40,887 bases of DNA, from contig CASELL010000011.1 in NCBI GenBank assembly GCA_949288805.1, forward strand, positions 1-40,887, written 5' to 3'. This DNA comes from an uncultured Alphaproteobacteria bacterium. Lineage in GTDB: Bacteria > Pseudomonadota > Alphaproteobacteria > Rickettsiales > UBA1997. Both the position numbers and the translations under genes were made by a program. The notes beneath the pieces were generated by a model. The model was not told the origin of the DNA. It was given only the letters and a program-made list of their open reading frames with translations, and did not search any database. Position 1 is the stretch's first letter. Every line of letters begins with the position of its first letter. Positions 1-9,437 of the stretch are shown here, piece after piece.

Positions 1-1217
1 TTCTTGTGTAATATCTTTCTTAATATTATATTTATCTATTATTATTTCACCATCATCTACATCATAAAACCTTAATAATAAATTAACTAATGTAGATTTG
101 CCTGCTCCACTATAACCTACTATTCCTACTTTTTGATAAGGGGGGATGGAGAGGGAGAAGTTGGAGAAAACTGGTATACCTTTTGAATAAGAAAAAGAGA
201 TGTTTTTGATGCTTATAGATGGATTAACAATATTTAAATTTTGTGATTTGTCATTATTTTCTATTTCATAAGGAATATATAAAGTTTCTATATCTTGTTT
301 TACTCTATTTATCTGTTCAAACATATCTATTATTATATTTCCTATAAATTTAACCACTTGTATTATATTTAGTGAAGTTATAATAACAAAAGTAATATCA
401 CCTAATAATATTTCATTATTAATAAATAACCAAGTTGTAATGTAAATATTAAATAAAAGAGGTAGAGCTGATAAAACATTACAAACAACTTTTAAAAATA
501 TTTTATAATCAATCATTACTTTTTCTTTTTTAAAAGTTGTAATTATTTTTTTCTTTAAAAATTTTTCTTCATATTTTTCATTAGCAAATACTTTTACATT
601 TTTTATATTTGTTATAGTATCAATTGTATTACCAATTAAAATATTCCTTTCTTCTTGAAAAGATTTAACTTTATTTTTAAAAAACTTATTTAAATAAAAA
701 ATTGTAAAGATATAAAATATAATCCAAACTAAATTAAAAATAAATAAAACTTTACTAATTTTAAAAAAAGAATACAATATCAAAGATTTAACAAAAAAAT
801 TTATTGTTATAACATTAATAAAAGAAAACAATATACTCTCAATAGTTGAAGATATAGAGTTTATTTTATTACCAATAGAACCACTCAAATTATTATCAAA
901 AAAGTTAATAGAATGTCCTTGTAGATAAGAAAAACTATCCTTAAATATCTTATATTTACTTTTAGTAAATGAAAAAATACACATATATCTAGCAAAGAAA
1001 TCAAATATTATATATAAAACAACTAATAATATAATATTATTTACTATTTCAAAATTTAAAGTATTAGAATCTAATTTATTTATTAATTCACCTATTTTTT
1101 TAGGTATAATAAATCATTTATCGAATTAGAAATAATATTAAATAAAATGAATAATGTAAAAAAGAATTTATATTTTTTAATAACATCAAATATTTTATTT
1201 CTTAGTATATTTTTCAT
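1..1217 (-). pseudogene. ABC exporter (TM-ATPase fusion), frameshifted and cut by the window edge
   Basis: A type I (MsbA-like) exporter moves a substrate across the inner membrane using ATP. From ATG 1217 (AGGAAT upstream) the frame runs about 41 codons to a TAG just after a run of seven A (T7 at 1095-1101 on the plus strand). The next frame continues unbroken to base 1. It holds hydrophobic segments, then the nucleotide-binding domain with Walker A GYSGAGKST at about 119-93. The C-terminal half, with signature motif and Walker B, lies off the window. A -1 shift on AAA AAA restores the fusion; a lost T near 1110 would also explain it. The start overlaps the TPP-enzyme remnant by 23 bases. 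The ABC assignment is secure; substrate unknown. Confidence 0.85.
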
Positions 1218-1656
1218 ATTTTTTATTCCTTAAATTTACATGATTAACATGGTCACCAATTGTTATATAATTATTTTTTATTTTTATATCAATTAAATAA
1301 CTTGTGTTGTTCATAATAATATTATCAAAATATTTGTCAAGTTGTAAATCGTTGTTTATTCTGATTGATTTTATACCATAAACTTCTGCTATTTTTGAAA
1401 AATTTGGATTTCCATATTTTAAATTAACGTAACTATCATTGTTAATATTGCTAATTCTATTTGCATTTTCTTTTATTAGACTAAGCGAAGAATTATTTAA
1501 AATTATTACTATTATATTTAATTTATATTGTTTTACTACGGCTAGTTCTTGAAAAGACATTTGAAAACTACCATCTCCATCTATTACTATAATTTGTTTT
1601 GAAGCTATACATGCTCCAATAGCTGCTGGTAGACCAAACCCCATAGAAGCTAACAT
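1195..1656 (-). pseudogene. C-terminal remnant of an acetolactate-synthase-like TPP enzyme
   Basis: The 153 residues match only the C-terminal thiamine-diphosphate-binding domain of the acetolactate synthase/benzoylformate decarboxylase family: MGFGLPAAIGA, then the GDG...NN cofactor motif (GDGSFQMSFQEL followed by a hydrophobic strand and LNN). Family members are about 550 residues, so the N-terminal and central domains are missing. Upstream, the same frame hits TAG eight codons before the first Met and the next 250 bases are not coding. The fragment is therefore a truncation, not an alternative start. The break marks an old rearrangement edge. It may still be translated but should be inactive. 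Confidence 0.85.
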
Positions 1657-1911
1657 CAGAATTATATGCTAAACTTGATAGAAATTCTTTGATGGAGATG
1701 ATAGATAAGTTTGTCTGTAGGTAGATACCATACTTGTGATATGATAATTAATCGCATACTATTTATATGAAACGTCATATAATATACAAATGAGAAATTC
1801 GTTTAGTAGAATCATTTAATTTTATTTAAGAAATAATTTAGTTATATCGAAAAAGAAAAAAGGATCAAATGACTGGTTACCAAATACGAAAAAGATTGTG
1901 AGAGAAAAGTA
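1657..1911. other. Non-coding junction between the TPP-enzyme stump and the protease gene
   Basis: No convincing gene. Short open stretches on the plus strand (around 1671-1790 and 1850-1920) read like decayed coding DNA but match no family I can name. This is where the TPP enzyme lost its 5' two thirds, so it probably marks an insertion or deletion breakpoint. Confidence 0.5.
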
Positions 1912-3603
1912 TCACTTAATGGCTCTTTGTTCTTCTTTTTGTAATATTTCAATTATTTTTTTGCCAAGTTCAGATTCTATAAAACTATTATTTTTTTCTT
2001 GCCCAGTCATTCCTTTAACAATCATTCCATTAATAATACCTTGTCTTAAATTATCATTATCTAATAAGTATTGAAGTACGTTCTTCAATAACTCAGGATT
2101 TTGTTGTAATCCTTTTAAACCACCTAGAAGTATATAGTTTCTATACAAAGGTGGTATATCATGAGAATTCAAAGTTAGTATTATACCATTAACAACATTT
2201 GGGGTTGCATTTGGCAATTGATTTTTTACAAGTGTATACGACTTTGAGTATAATTCTTTTAAAGTATTTACAGTATCAGGAGCATTTTTAAGTGATTTGA
2301 ATAGCTCGATAAAGAGATTAGATTGCTGTTCTATTAATATCACTTGTTGTTTTTTTTCATTAAAAATTTTCAACCAATCTTTACTTATACAATAACTATT
2401 ACTATTTATGTCTTTTGGATTATATGCGTCAATTATTGTTCCATCAATAATGTTAGAGACATCTTTAAACATCAAAAACATAAATTCATCATCTTTCAGA
2501 TAATCCATGGATACATCGTTTGTTAGTTTTTTCATAAAGTCTAACACACTGTCGCAACCAAGACTGTTTGCGGTTAATACAAAGGCTAAAATCCAAGAAG
2601 TACATGTACCAGATTCACTTTGAAAAGGAATAAATTCTTTTTTCGCTGTTACTATAGAACCTATAATATCTTTACCAAATATAATATTTAAATTATTAAC
2701 ATGAAACATAGACGAATCAAACAAATACTGTTTTCTATTTTTAATATCAACAACCATTAAAGAAGCATGATTTCTGGAAATAATTGGAACCAAAGCAATA
2801 TTATAATTTTCTTTATCATATACATTTAATAAAATATCATCTTTTAAAAAAATATCAAAATCAATACCATCTTTTATTATAAAATCTTTCATAGTATTCT
2901 CCTTTCCTCTGTCTATCTCATTTTGTGTAGGAAATATGTTTGGTATTCTAAGTAAGATTTTCTTGTTTTTTAAATCATCTATATAAGTAGCCAAGTATAT
3001 ACATAGTTGGAAATGCTCTATATCGAGGTTTAATACTTTAAATTCTCGCCCATCTTTATTGCGAAAAATCGAGTGACTATCCCTATTGAAATTATCTTTT
3101 ATCCTCTGCTTAAAATTCTTTTCCAGCTCATCTCTAATAGAAAATTCATCTAAGAAAATGCCATCTAAACGAGTCGTTTCTACGAAACTGTCAAAAAATC
3201 TTGCAAAGTTATTACGTTTCAGTAACAAATACTTATTTCTTTTAAAAGTATATCCGTCATAAACAATACCCGATTTATCGTTTCCATAAAAACCCTTCAA
3301 TTGGGAAATTATTACATGTTTAACATCTTTGTTTGATGGTAAACAACTATCTATTCTTTCACGTTCTGTTTTGGAGCCATTTTTATAAAATTCAAAAGTT
3401 AAAGGATAACTCGTAAGACTCATAGCAATGTTTTTAACTTTTTCATAATCTTCTTCGAATGAATCTTCAGACCATTCTCCTTCAGAAAAAGAATCTATAT
3501 CATCCATAGACACAAAACCTTCACCTTTAAACTCATAGAATACCAAACAATCACTACTAAATGATACCCTTTCGTGCACCTCCCCATTAAAATCTGTATA
3601 CAT
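1912..3603 (-). CDS. CE-clan (Ulp1/YopJ-like) cysteine protease, effector candidate
   Basis: 563 residues. The central part carries the CE-clan catalytic order: His279 (RNHASLMVVD), Asp296 17 residues on (YLFDSS), then Gln328-x5-Cys334 in FQSESGTCTSW. Known families with this layout (Ulp1/SENP C48, YopJ C55) cleave ubiquitin-like proteins or acetylate host kinases, and intracellular bacteria secrete them into host cells. The acidic N-terminal 250 residues and the helical C-terminal 200 residues match nothing I recognise; no Sec signal is visible. It lies 14 bases downstream of a 78-residue gene in the same direction, an arrangement repeated at two other loci here. Fold call fairly sure; substrate and secretion are inference. 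Confidence 0.72.
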   Translation of the reverse strand: MYTDFNGEVHERVSFSSDCLVFYEFKGEGFVSMDDIDSFSEGEWSEDSFEEDYEKVKNIAMSLTSYPLTFEFYKNGSKTERERIDSCLPSNKDVKHVIISQLKGFYGNDKSGIVYDGYTFKRNKYLLLKRNNFARFFDSFVETTRLDGIFLDEFSIRDELEKNFKQRIKDNFNRDSHSIFRNKDGREFKVLNLDIEHFQLCIYLATYIDDLKNKKILLRIPNIFPTQNEIDRGKENTMKDFIIKDGIDFDIFLKDDILLNVYDKENYNIALVPIISRNHASLMVVDIKNRKQYLFDSSMFHVNNLNIIFGKDIIGSIVTAKKEFIPFQSESGTCTSWILAFVLTANSLGCDSVLDFMKKLTNDVSMDYLKDDEFMFLMFKDVSNIIDGTIIDAYNPKDINSNSYCISKDWLKIFNEKKQQVILIEQQSNLFIELFKSLKNAPDTVNTLKELYSKSYTLVKNQLPNATPNVVNGIILTLNSHDIPPLYRNYILLGGLKGLQQNPELLKNVLQYLLDNDNLRQGIINGMIVKGMTGQEKNNSFIESELGKKIIEILQKEEQRAIK

Positions 3604-3617
3604 AGAACTTAAAACTC

Positions 3618-3854
3618 CTATATAACTAAATCCTTATCATCATGTCTGATCTTTTCCATCAAATTAAAATGTTTAATAATTTCTTTATATAATCCTGAGT
3701 CTTTTTTTAAAACACATCTTACTCGTCTACCTGTACTATCTCTTTTAACACAATACACATCTTCATTATCATAAATACGATATAAACATTTATTATCTTC
3801 ATCAACAATATTGTAAACCACAGCAGGTTTTGTTGTATTAAAACTATAACTCAT
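3618..3854 (-). CDS. Small partner protein upstream of the CE-clan protease
   Basis: 78 residues, no recognised family. It is charged, with a short acidic-hydrophobic segment (IVDEDNKCLYRI) near residue 16 that loosely resembles a segment in the 95-residue protein at 9150-9437 (FIDSEGNCFTVEI). The gene directly precedes the protease with a 14-base gap, so the two are probably co-transcribed. No Shine-Dalgarno sequence is visible before the ATG. A chaperone, inhibitor or translocation aid for the protease would fit the pairing, but only gene order supports this. Confidence 0.6.
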   Translation of the reverse strand: MSYSFNTTKPAVVYNIVDEDNKCLYRIYDNEDVYCVKRDSTGRRVRCVLKKDSGLYKEIIKHFNLMEKIRHDDKDLVI

Positions 3855-3993
3855 AAGCTAAAAGCATAATTAACCCTGTCTGTACTCTAATATAATTTTT
3901 TTAAAAATGTAAATTAATTTTTAAAAATAATAATTATCAAATTTTATCAAATTACTTATTAATTATTAAATATTGCTTAGTGTTAGGCAATAT

Positions 3994-6560
3994 TTAAAAC
4001 CCAATCCTTCCCAACAACCTTTTCTGTAAATATATTAACTTATTACTCAATAACTCATCATCTTTAAACTTAAAAGTAAGTCTTACAAATATATTCTCAA
4101 CTGTTTCTCTATGATGTTTTATATTATATAAAAGAAATTGTTCTGCATTTTGCACTTGTTCTGGATCTTTGTTTTTTTTATTATCCAATAAGAATTCTAT
4201 ACAACCATTTATTAAATTAATTCTTTTTGTTTCTTCTATATCTAAACTTACAAATGAATCTTTTATTTCCTTTTCTAATCTATCTATGGTGGTTATTATG
4301 CCTAAATAGTTTGTATATTGTTTTATATTAGTTTTATTACAAAATTTTAATTTATTCTCAAATTCATTTCTTGTTTCATTAAATATTTTAGTCATTCTAC
4401 TAATGTCAAACTTAGTTTCTAACAATAAGAATTTTTTAATTTCTGTTTGTATATTTAAATTTAAGTTTTTTTCTTTAAGTAAAAAGTATAAAGCTTTTTT
4501 TATTAATTCATTTTCTTGTTCAAAGTTGTATTTGTCTATTAAATGTTTTTTAGTTAATATATCTTTTATAGTTTTAATTCTTAATATTATATTATCGTGA
4601 TTATATACTTCTATTTTTATTACTTTCTTAATGTTTCTTTTTAAGGTAATATTAGATATTGATTTTTCTTTTAGAGTTGTTTCTTTTAATTTGTTTTGTA
4701 ATGTGATATTGTTTATTATATATTTATATTTTTGTATAATGTCTTTTATACCTAGGTTAAATAATTCATCTTTATATTGTGGTAGTAGTATTTTGCTGTT
4801 TAAATAATCAATTAATTTTATTTCTTGTATGTTTTTATTAATAAGATCATAAGTTAGGTAGAATACATTATCATAATAATACTTCAAACTATCTATAAAT
4901 TTGATATAGTAGTTTATCTTGTTTATATTTTGTTCTTCATTTATTAGATTTAGTTTTATATCTTCTAATGTTTTTATAAAATAACCTTTTCTATATTTTA
5001 ATTCAAAATATAAAAATGAATTTATCTCTTCATTATTAGGTAGTTCTTTCCTGTATATTATATTTATTAATATTTCTTTTAGTTGCTCTGTTTGTTTTAA
5101 TAGCCATTTGGGATTGATATTATATATTCTTTTTTGTAATGACATTATAATGGTTAGCATACCATTATAATCCTCATAATCTTCAGTTTCAATTTTATAA
5201 GTTTCTTCTCTATATACAGAATTTTTATAATGTTCTATTGATATTTCAAATGATCTTTTTAGTTTATTTCTGTTTTTTATTAAGCATAATTCATCTAATT
5301 TGTTTTTGTTTAATTGTTTTTCTGTATTATAATTTGATGCTAGATTCACTATAAATCTATAATTAATTAAACTATACCTAAAATCATTAAACTCCTTTTT
5401 ATTTAAATTTAATATAGCTTTTATTTTTTCTAAATAGTACAATTCATATTTTCTATAATATAAATCAATATTGTTTTCTTTAGAATTAGCTATTTCTTCT
5501 TTTAAACTATTATATTTATCTTCTATTGCTAAATCTATTAATTCTTTAATGTTGTTAGTTTTATTATAGTATTTATATAAAAAATTAAATATAAATAATT
5601 TTGTTTGTATACTGCTTTCATAATTTCCATAACAAATATTTAATATATAATTTATTTTTTCAGAAATTATTTCTTTCTTCTCTTCTTCTGTTTTAAAATT
5701 AAATTCAAAATTTAAATTAAAATTGTCTACTAATTCTTCATTTTTTTCTCTTAATTTATTTATTATTTTTTCAAATATATCTTTATTATTTCTATATTTA
5801 TAATTAAGAAATTCATCATAATTATTGTCTATTTCTTGTTTAAATACACATTTATATAGTATTATGGCTAGTTTTTTGTTTTCTTTTTGTTTATTGGTTA
5901 ATTCATTTTCTACTATATATTTAATGGAAATAAAAAAGTTTTTACATTTAATATTCGTTATATCGTTTATAACTTTATTTAATAAATCCAATAATTTACT
6001 TTTATTTATAGTAGCTATTAAGAAGTATTTATATATTTCTAATGTTTTATTGCTAAATGTATTAAAATCATTTACAACTCTTAGAGTTGTTGTCTTATAC
6101 AAAAAATATTTAAAATCCCTATTATTTAAGTTTAATATTTTAAGTATATCTGGTTCTATATATATACATGTATCTAATAACTCTTTTGATGATGTTTTAG
6201 TTTTTATAATGTCTTCTAAAATATATTTATATTTATTATAATATTCATAAAATATGGTTGATTTGTAGATTGATTTTTATTGTAAACATAACTAAACAAA
6301 TCATTTATATAGGATGATAAAGTCCAATGTGGATATAACTCTAAATTGTATCTAAACTCAAGTTCATCCATTAATTTTTCATTTATTATTTTCTCTAATT
6401 CCTTCCTATAATAAATATATTTAAACAATAATAACGCATAATCATATCTATTTTTATTAGGCTTTAAAGCTATATCTTCAAGTCTATCGTTATTTTCTAA
6501 TAAATATTTTGGTAAATTGCTTAATAAACTAATTCTTTCATGTAAAGATATTAAATTTAA
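3994..6560 (-). pseudogene. Large helical Lys/Asn/Ile-rich protein, frameshifted
   Basis: The main open part (3994-6102, 702 codons from a TTG) has no proper start: the same frame stays open upstream to about 6243, reading ILEDIIKTKTSSKELLDT. There it must switch by one base into a second frame that runs back to about 6560 (LLSNLPKYLLENNDRL, ELYPHWTLSSYI). A base lost from the TTTT near 6245 would explain this. No ATG opens the upstream part, so the 5' end may also be gone. The reconstructed protein is about 850 residues, predicted helical throughout, without transmembrane segments or a family I recognise. Interpreted as a decaying, possibly effector-like gene; function unknown. Confidence 0.6.
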
Positions 6561-6762
6561 TTATATAAAGACTTATTTATTTAATCTTATTTATTTTTAT
6601 TATATTATTTTAACTAATTTAACAACTTAACAACTTTATTAACATAGTATAATAATAAAACTTAATAAATAAAACTATTAATTTTTATTTGAAACAATAT
6701 TTTTTATTTATTTTTAATAAAATTATTGTATTTTTTTGGTACAAACGATAGTAATTGTTTCT

Positions 6763-7146
6763 ATGTACATTTTACCTTTATTTTTGAAAATGGCAGAACC
6801 TCATAGATGGGGTGACAGAGATCTTGACAATAAAATTTTAAAAAATGTTCCACACCCAGTAAAACATAGCCAAGGATTTTATAAAGATGGGAGTAGTAGT
6901 GGATATTTTAAAGATGGGCAATTTAGAAAGGATAATGGACACACACAACAAGAATATAAATTTACTGGCCCTATAAGAAATGATGCTGTTATGAAACAAG
7001 CAGAACAAAATATTCAACAATCTTGGGAACAAAAAAAATATAATCCATTTACTCATAATTGTAGGCAGTACAAAAATGCAGTTAATAGGGAATATAATAA
7101 AATAGCACCAAAATATGGTTATGGACCATTAAATATACATAAATAA
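6763..7146 (+). CDS. Small NC-motif (papain/NlpC-like) toxin candidate
   Basis: 127 residues from ATG 6763; a TTG at 6736 would add nine hydrophobic residues and make the N terminus signal-like. The C-terminal segment YNPFTHNCRQYKNAVNREY carries the NC motif seen at the C termini of Rhs-type polymorphic toxins and permuted papain-like folds, where the Cys is the nucleophile. The middle (HSQGFYKDGSSSGYFKDG) fits the His-bearing beta region of such folds. The next gene, 15 bases on with an AAGGAG ribosome site, is a small membrane protein, the usual toxin-then-immunity order. Could be a stand-alone toxin or a detached toxin tip. Family call moderate, toxicity inferred. Confidence 0.55.
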   Translation: MYILPLFLKMAEPHRWGDRDLDNKILKNVPHPVKHSQGFYKDGSSSGYFKDGQFRKDNGHTQQEYKFTGPIRNDAVMKQAEQNIQQSWEQKKYNPFTHNCRQYKNAVNREYNKIAPKYGYGPLNIHK

Positions 7147-7161
7147 CAAGGAGTTATATAG

Positions 7162-7536
7162 ATGTTATACAATTTATTAAATTATTTGTCTATACATTTC
7201 TTGATGGAAGATATAGGTGAAAGCTATATAATATTTTTTTTTCTACAAAGTTCATTTATAATTACCTATTGTTATATAATATTAATTAGTAAATTAAATC
7301 TAAAATATAAAAATTTCTTTATATATTTATTACCAATCTTATTCATAAGTGGTTTTATATGTAATATAACTAATATATTTTATGGTTGGTTTGATTTTAC
7401 CTACAATATTTTTTTGATATTAACTGATATTTTATTTTTTATTATTATTTATAAATTTTTAAAAATATTTTATAAAATAATATACATTGTATTAAAAACA
7501 ATACTTAAATATATTATAGTAAAATTAAAAATCTAA
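7162..7536 (+). CDS. Small multi-pass membrane protein, possible immunity protein
   Basis: 124 residues, about four predicted transmembrane helices (near residues 23-43, 51-70, 80-96 and 100-118) with short charged loops and a Lys-rich C terminus. A strong AAGGAG site precedes the ATG, and the gene follows the NC-motif toxin candidate by 15 bases, so the two are likely co-translated. Membrane immunity proteins often protect against toxins acting on the envelope, which would fit, but no family is recognised. It could equally be an unrelated membrane protein. Confidence 0.55.
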   Translation: MLYNLLNYLSIHFLMEDIGESYIIFFFLQSSFIITYCYIILISKLNLKYKNFFIYLLPILFISGFICNITNIFYGWFDFTYNIFLILTDILFFIIIYKFLKIFYKIIYIVLKTILKYIIVKLKI

Positions 7537-7581
7537 TAATATATATTCAATATTTATAATAAGTAATATTTTAATATAAAA

Positions 7582-7609
7582 CTATATACTAAATAATTCT
7601 AGTATATAG
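7582..7609 (-). terminator. Perfect hairpin between convergent genes
   Basis: Perfect 10-bp arms CTATATACTA / TAGTATATAG around an 8-base loop. On the minus strand the stem is followed by TTTT, so it would end transcription of the 80-residue gene at 7638-7880; the plus side lacks a T run. Stem is all A/T except two pairs, so strength is uncertain. Confidence 0.45.
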
Positions 7610-7637
7610 CTTAAAGAGAGAAATATTCTTTTATTAT

Positions 7638-7880
7638 TTATATATTTATTTTATAAAGAAGTTTTAAAAATCTATCTGCGTCTTTATCTTCAATAGACTT
7701 TAACATACTTTTGCCATTTGTTATAAATATTTTTCTTTTTTCATCAATTAGCTTCAATAAAAGTTCTTGAACATACACTTTTAATCTTTGAAAAAACATA
7801 TCTCTTTTAATATCAGATTTCTCTTCTTTTATTTTAATACACATAACTCCACAACAAATACATAACGATTTTAAATTCAT
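7638..7880 (-). CDS. Small hypothetical protein with Cys-rich N terminus
   Basis: 80 residues. The N terminus (LKSLCICCGVMCIKI) has four Cys in eight residues; the rest is helical and basic. No family recognised. It stands alone, convergent with the membrane-protein gene and divergent from parA. A chance ORF cannot be excluded in such AT-rich DNA. Confidence 0.4.
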   Translation of the reverse strand: MNLKSLCICCGVMCIKIKEEKSDIKRDMFFQRLKVYVQELLLKLIDEKRKIFITNGKSMLKSIEDKDADRFLKLLYKINI

Positions 7881-7899
7881 AACTGATTATTAAATTTTT

Positions 7900-8049
7900 A
7901 ATTATTAATTATATAATACACGTCATTTTTTTAATTGTCAAGAAAATATTTAATATTTTAAATATATTTAATTATTATATATTTATTTTTCAATTAGTTC
8001 TTAATAAAATATATTTATAATTATTATAATTATTAAATAATAATTATTG
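7900..8049. repeat. AATTATTA iterons upstream of parA, possible centromere
   Basis: The octamer AATTATTA occurs at 7900, 7970, 8019 and 8028, with AATTATTG at 8042, all in the same orientation between 7.9 kb and the parA start. Ribbon-helix-helix ParB analogues bind arrays of short direct repeats just upstream of their operon. The DNA is almost pure A/T, so chance recurrence is a real alternative. Confidence 0.3.
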
Positions 8050-8112
8050 CTTGATTTTTATTATTATTAATTTAATATATATTTTAAATTATACTAACAA
8101 TAGCTATAAAGA

Positions 8113-8721
8113 ATGAAAATAACTGTATTTAATATTAAAGGGGGGCAAGGTAAGTCCAGTATAGCGTTGAACCTTGCCTTATCCATGGATGCTAATATAA
8201 TAACAAACGACATCATAACACCTATTGAAGATATTTTACCTTCTGGAAGATTTTTAAAAATAGAAAAAGATAAAGATTTCCCAAATATACCAGATGAATA
8301 TGATTTAGATATTATATATGATTTAGGTGGTTGGATAGATACAAGAACAAAAAGAGTTATAGAAGAATCAAATTTAATCATTATACCAATGATAAATGAA
8401 ACTATTAATAATAAAGCTTCATTAGTTAGTTTACAAAATATTCTACAATTAAATAAAAATATATTAGTAATAGTAAACAGATCAGAAAAGGACGATAAAG
8501 ATTGTATATCTTATTTAATTAATCAATTGTTAAAAGAATATAATTATAATATTAATATTCCAATACTAGAGATAAAAAATACAACTGCTTTTAATAAGAT
8601 GATAGATAATAAAGAATCAATACAAAATATAGTTAAAAAAGATCCTTTATTAGCTTTTAGTTATAATAAAGTATTAAATCAGTTTAACGAGATTGTTAAT
8701 TTTATATCAAGAAATAGGTAG
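8113..8721 (+). CDS. parA: ParA-type partition ATPase
   Basis: 202 residues. It opens with the deviant Walker A box KGGQGKSS (residues 9-16) with its signature lysine. IIYDLGG (about residue 75) is the Walker B equivalent, and NLIIIPMINET is typical of the ParA/Soj/MinD fold. These ATPases move plasmids or chromosome origins along the nucleoid. The short length and lack of an N-terminal HTH match type Ib plasmid ParA. The next gene starts four bases after the TAG and encodes a ribbon-helix-helix protein, the usual type Ib partner. Indicates that this block comes from a plasmid or phage-plasmid. Confidence 0.85.
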   Translation: MKITVFNIKGGQGKSSIALNLALSMDANIITNDIITPIEDILPSGRFLKIEKDKDFPNIPDEYDLDIIYDLGGWIDTRTKRVIEESNLIIIPMINETINNKASLVSLQNILQLNKNILVIVNRSEKDDKDCISYLINQLLKEYNYNINIPILEIKNTTAFNKMIDNKESIQNIVKKDPLLAFSYNKVLNQFNEIVNFISRNR

Positions 8722-8725
8722 TAAA

Positions 8726-8989
8726 ATGAGTAAAAGAGATTTAAGTTTTTACAATATAAAAGCAAATAAAATATTCAAAAAAGAAGAAGAAAAACCAAAA
8801 GAAGAATTAAAAGAAGAACCAAAAAAAGCAAAAGTAGGAAGGCCCTTTTTAGAAGATAAAAAATTAAGTAAACAAGTAGCCGTTTATTTAAATGCTAGTG
8901 AATATAGAAGCTTAAAAGCTAGAACAAGAGGTGGCTCTGTAAGTTCTTTTGTTAAAGATTTAATTAGAAAAGAATTAGAAAATAAATAA
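8726..8989 (+). CDS. Ribbon-helix-helix partner of ParA (ParB/ParG-like)
   Basis: 87 residues from ATG 8726; an upstream in-frame ATG at 8693 would overlap parA and lacks a better ribosome site. The N-terminal half is a charged Glu/Lys linker (EEKPKEELKEEPKKAK). The C-terminal half is a ribbon-helix-helix: strand KQVAVYLNASEYRSLKA, then GSVSSFVKDLIRKEL. In type Ib systems such proteins bind the centromere repeats, repress the operon and stimulate ParA through the flexible N terminus. Partition function inferred from the pairing. Confidence 0.75.
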   Translation: MSKRDLSFYNIKANKIFKKEEEKPKEELKEEPKKAKVGRPFLEDKKLSKQVAVYLNASEYRSLKARTRGGSVSSFVKDLIRKELENK

Positions 8990-9090
8990 CATTTATTTAT
9001 GTATTAACGTTTATCGGATATTGCTATTTATACATTTTTCCTAATTGTCAAAAAGTAATATACTATAAAATTTTTTTATACAATTTTTTA

Positions 9091-9118
9091 TTGACTGTTT
9101 AAAAAATAGTATTACACT
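9091..9118 (+). promoter_or_regulatory. Promoter of the second partner-protease locus
   Basis: TTGACT at 9091-9096, 16-base spacer, TACACT at 9113-9118. About 30 bases downstream comes GAGGTG and the ATG at 9150. The locus therefore has its own promoter separate from the par operon. Confidence 0.65.
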
Positions 9119-9149
9119 GGTGCTAGATAGAGTAATTTAGAGGTGTTTT

Positions 9150-9437
9150 ATGTATAATGTTAATGTTAAACCAGTAAAAATCGTTGAACCTGTAAAATGT
9201 TTAAGAAGTTCTATAAGTACACGTGGATATTTCAAAAAAAAATTTATAGATTCGGAAGGCAATTGCTTCACTGTCGAAATAGATATTGAGAAAAAAACCG
9301 GAACATTCACTAAATATCTTGATAAAGAATTTAAAACTCCAGCTATTGAAGCTAATCTAAAAAAATTAAAAGGGGCCAATAAATTGTTTGAAGAGGCTGA
9401 ATATGAATATGCGGGTATAACTATGCAATTGATGTAA
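9150..9437 (+). CDS. Small partner protein, translationally coupled to the protease
   Basis: 95 residues, no recognised family. GAGGTG lies seven bases before the ATG. Its TAA overlaps the ATG of the protease gene by one base (TAATG), so translation is coupled. Residues 28-48 (FKKKFIDSEGNCFTVEID) loosely resemble both the partner at 3618-3854 and the N-terminal segment of the adjacent protease (VKDFDNDCFIIKIN), which may mean that the partner domain was duplicated or fused. A role as chaperone or inhibitor is inference. Confidence 0.65.
   Translation: MYNVNVKPVKIVEPVKCLRSSISTRGYFKKKFIDSEGNCFTVEIDIEKKTGTFTKYLDKEFKTPAIEANLKKLKGANKLFEEAEYEYAGITMQLM

Noticed and set aside
1671-1790. Transposase remnant on the plus strand
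   Set aside because: Short open pieces only; no DDE, Ser or HUH motif, and no terminal inverted repeats were seen.
5825-6241. 138-codon plus-strand frame within the helical giant
   Set aside because: Antisense shadow: Ser/Leu/Phe-rich translation of the Lys/Asn-rich gene, no ribosome site.
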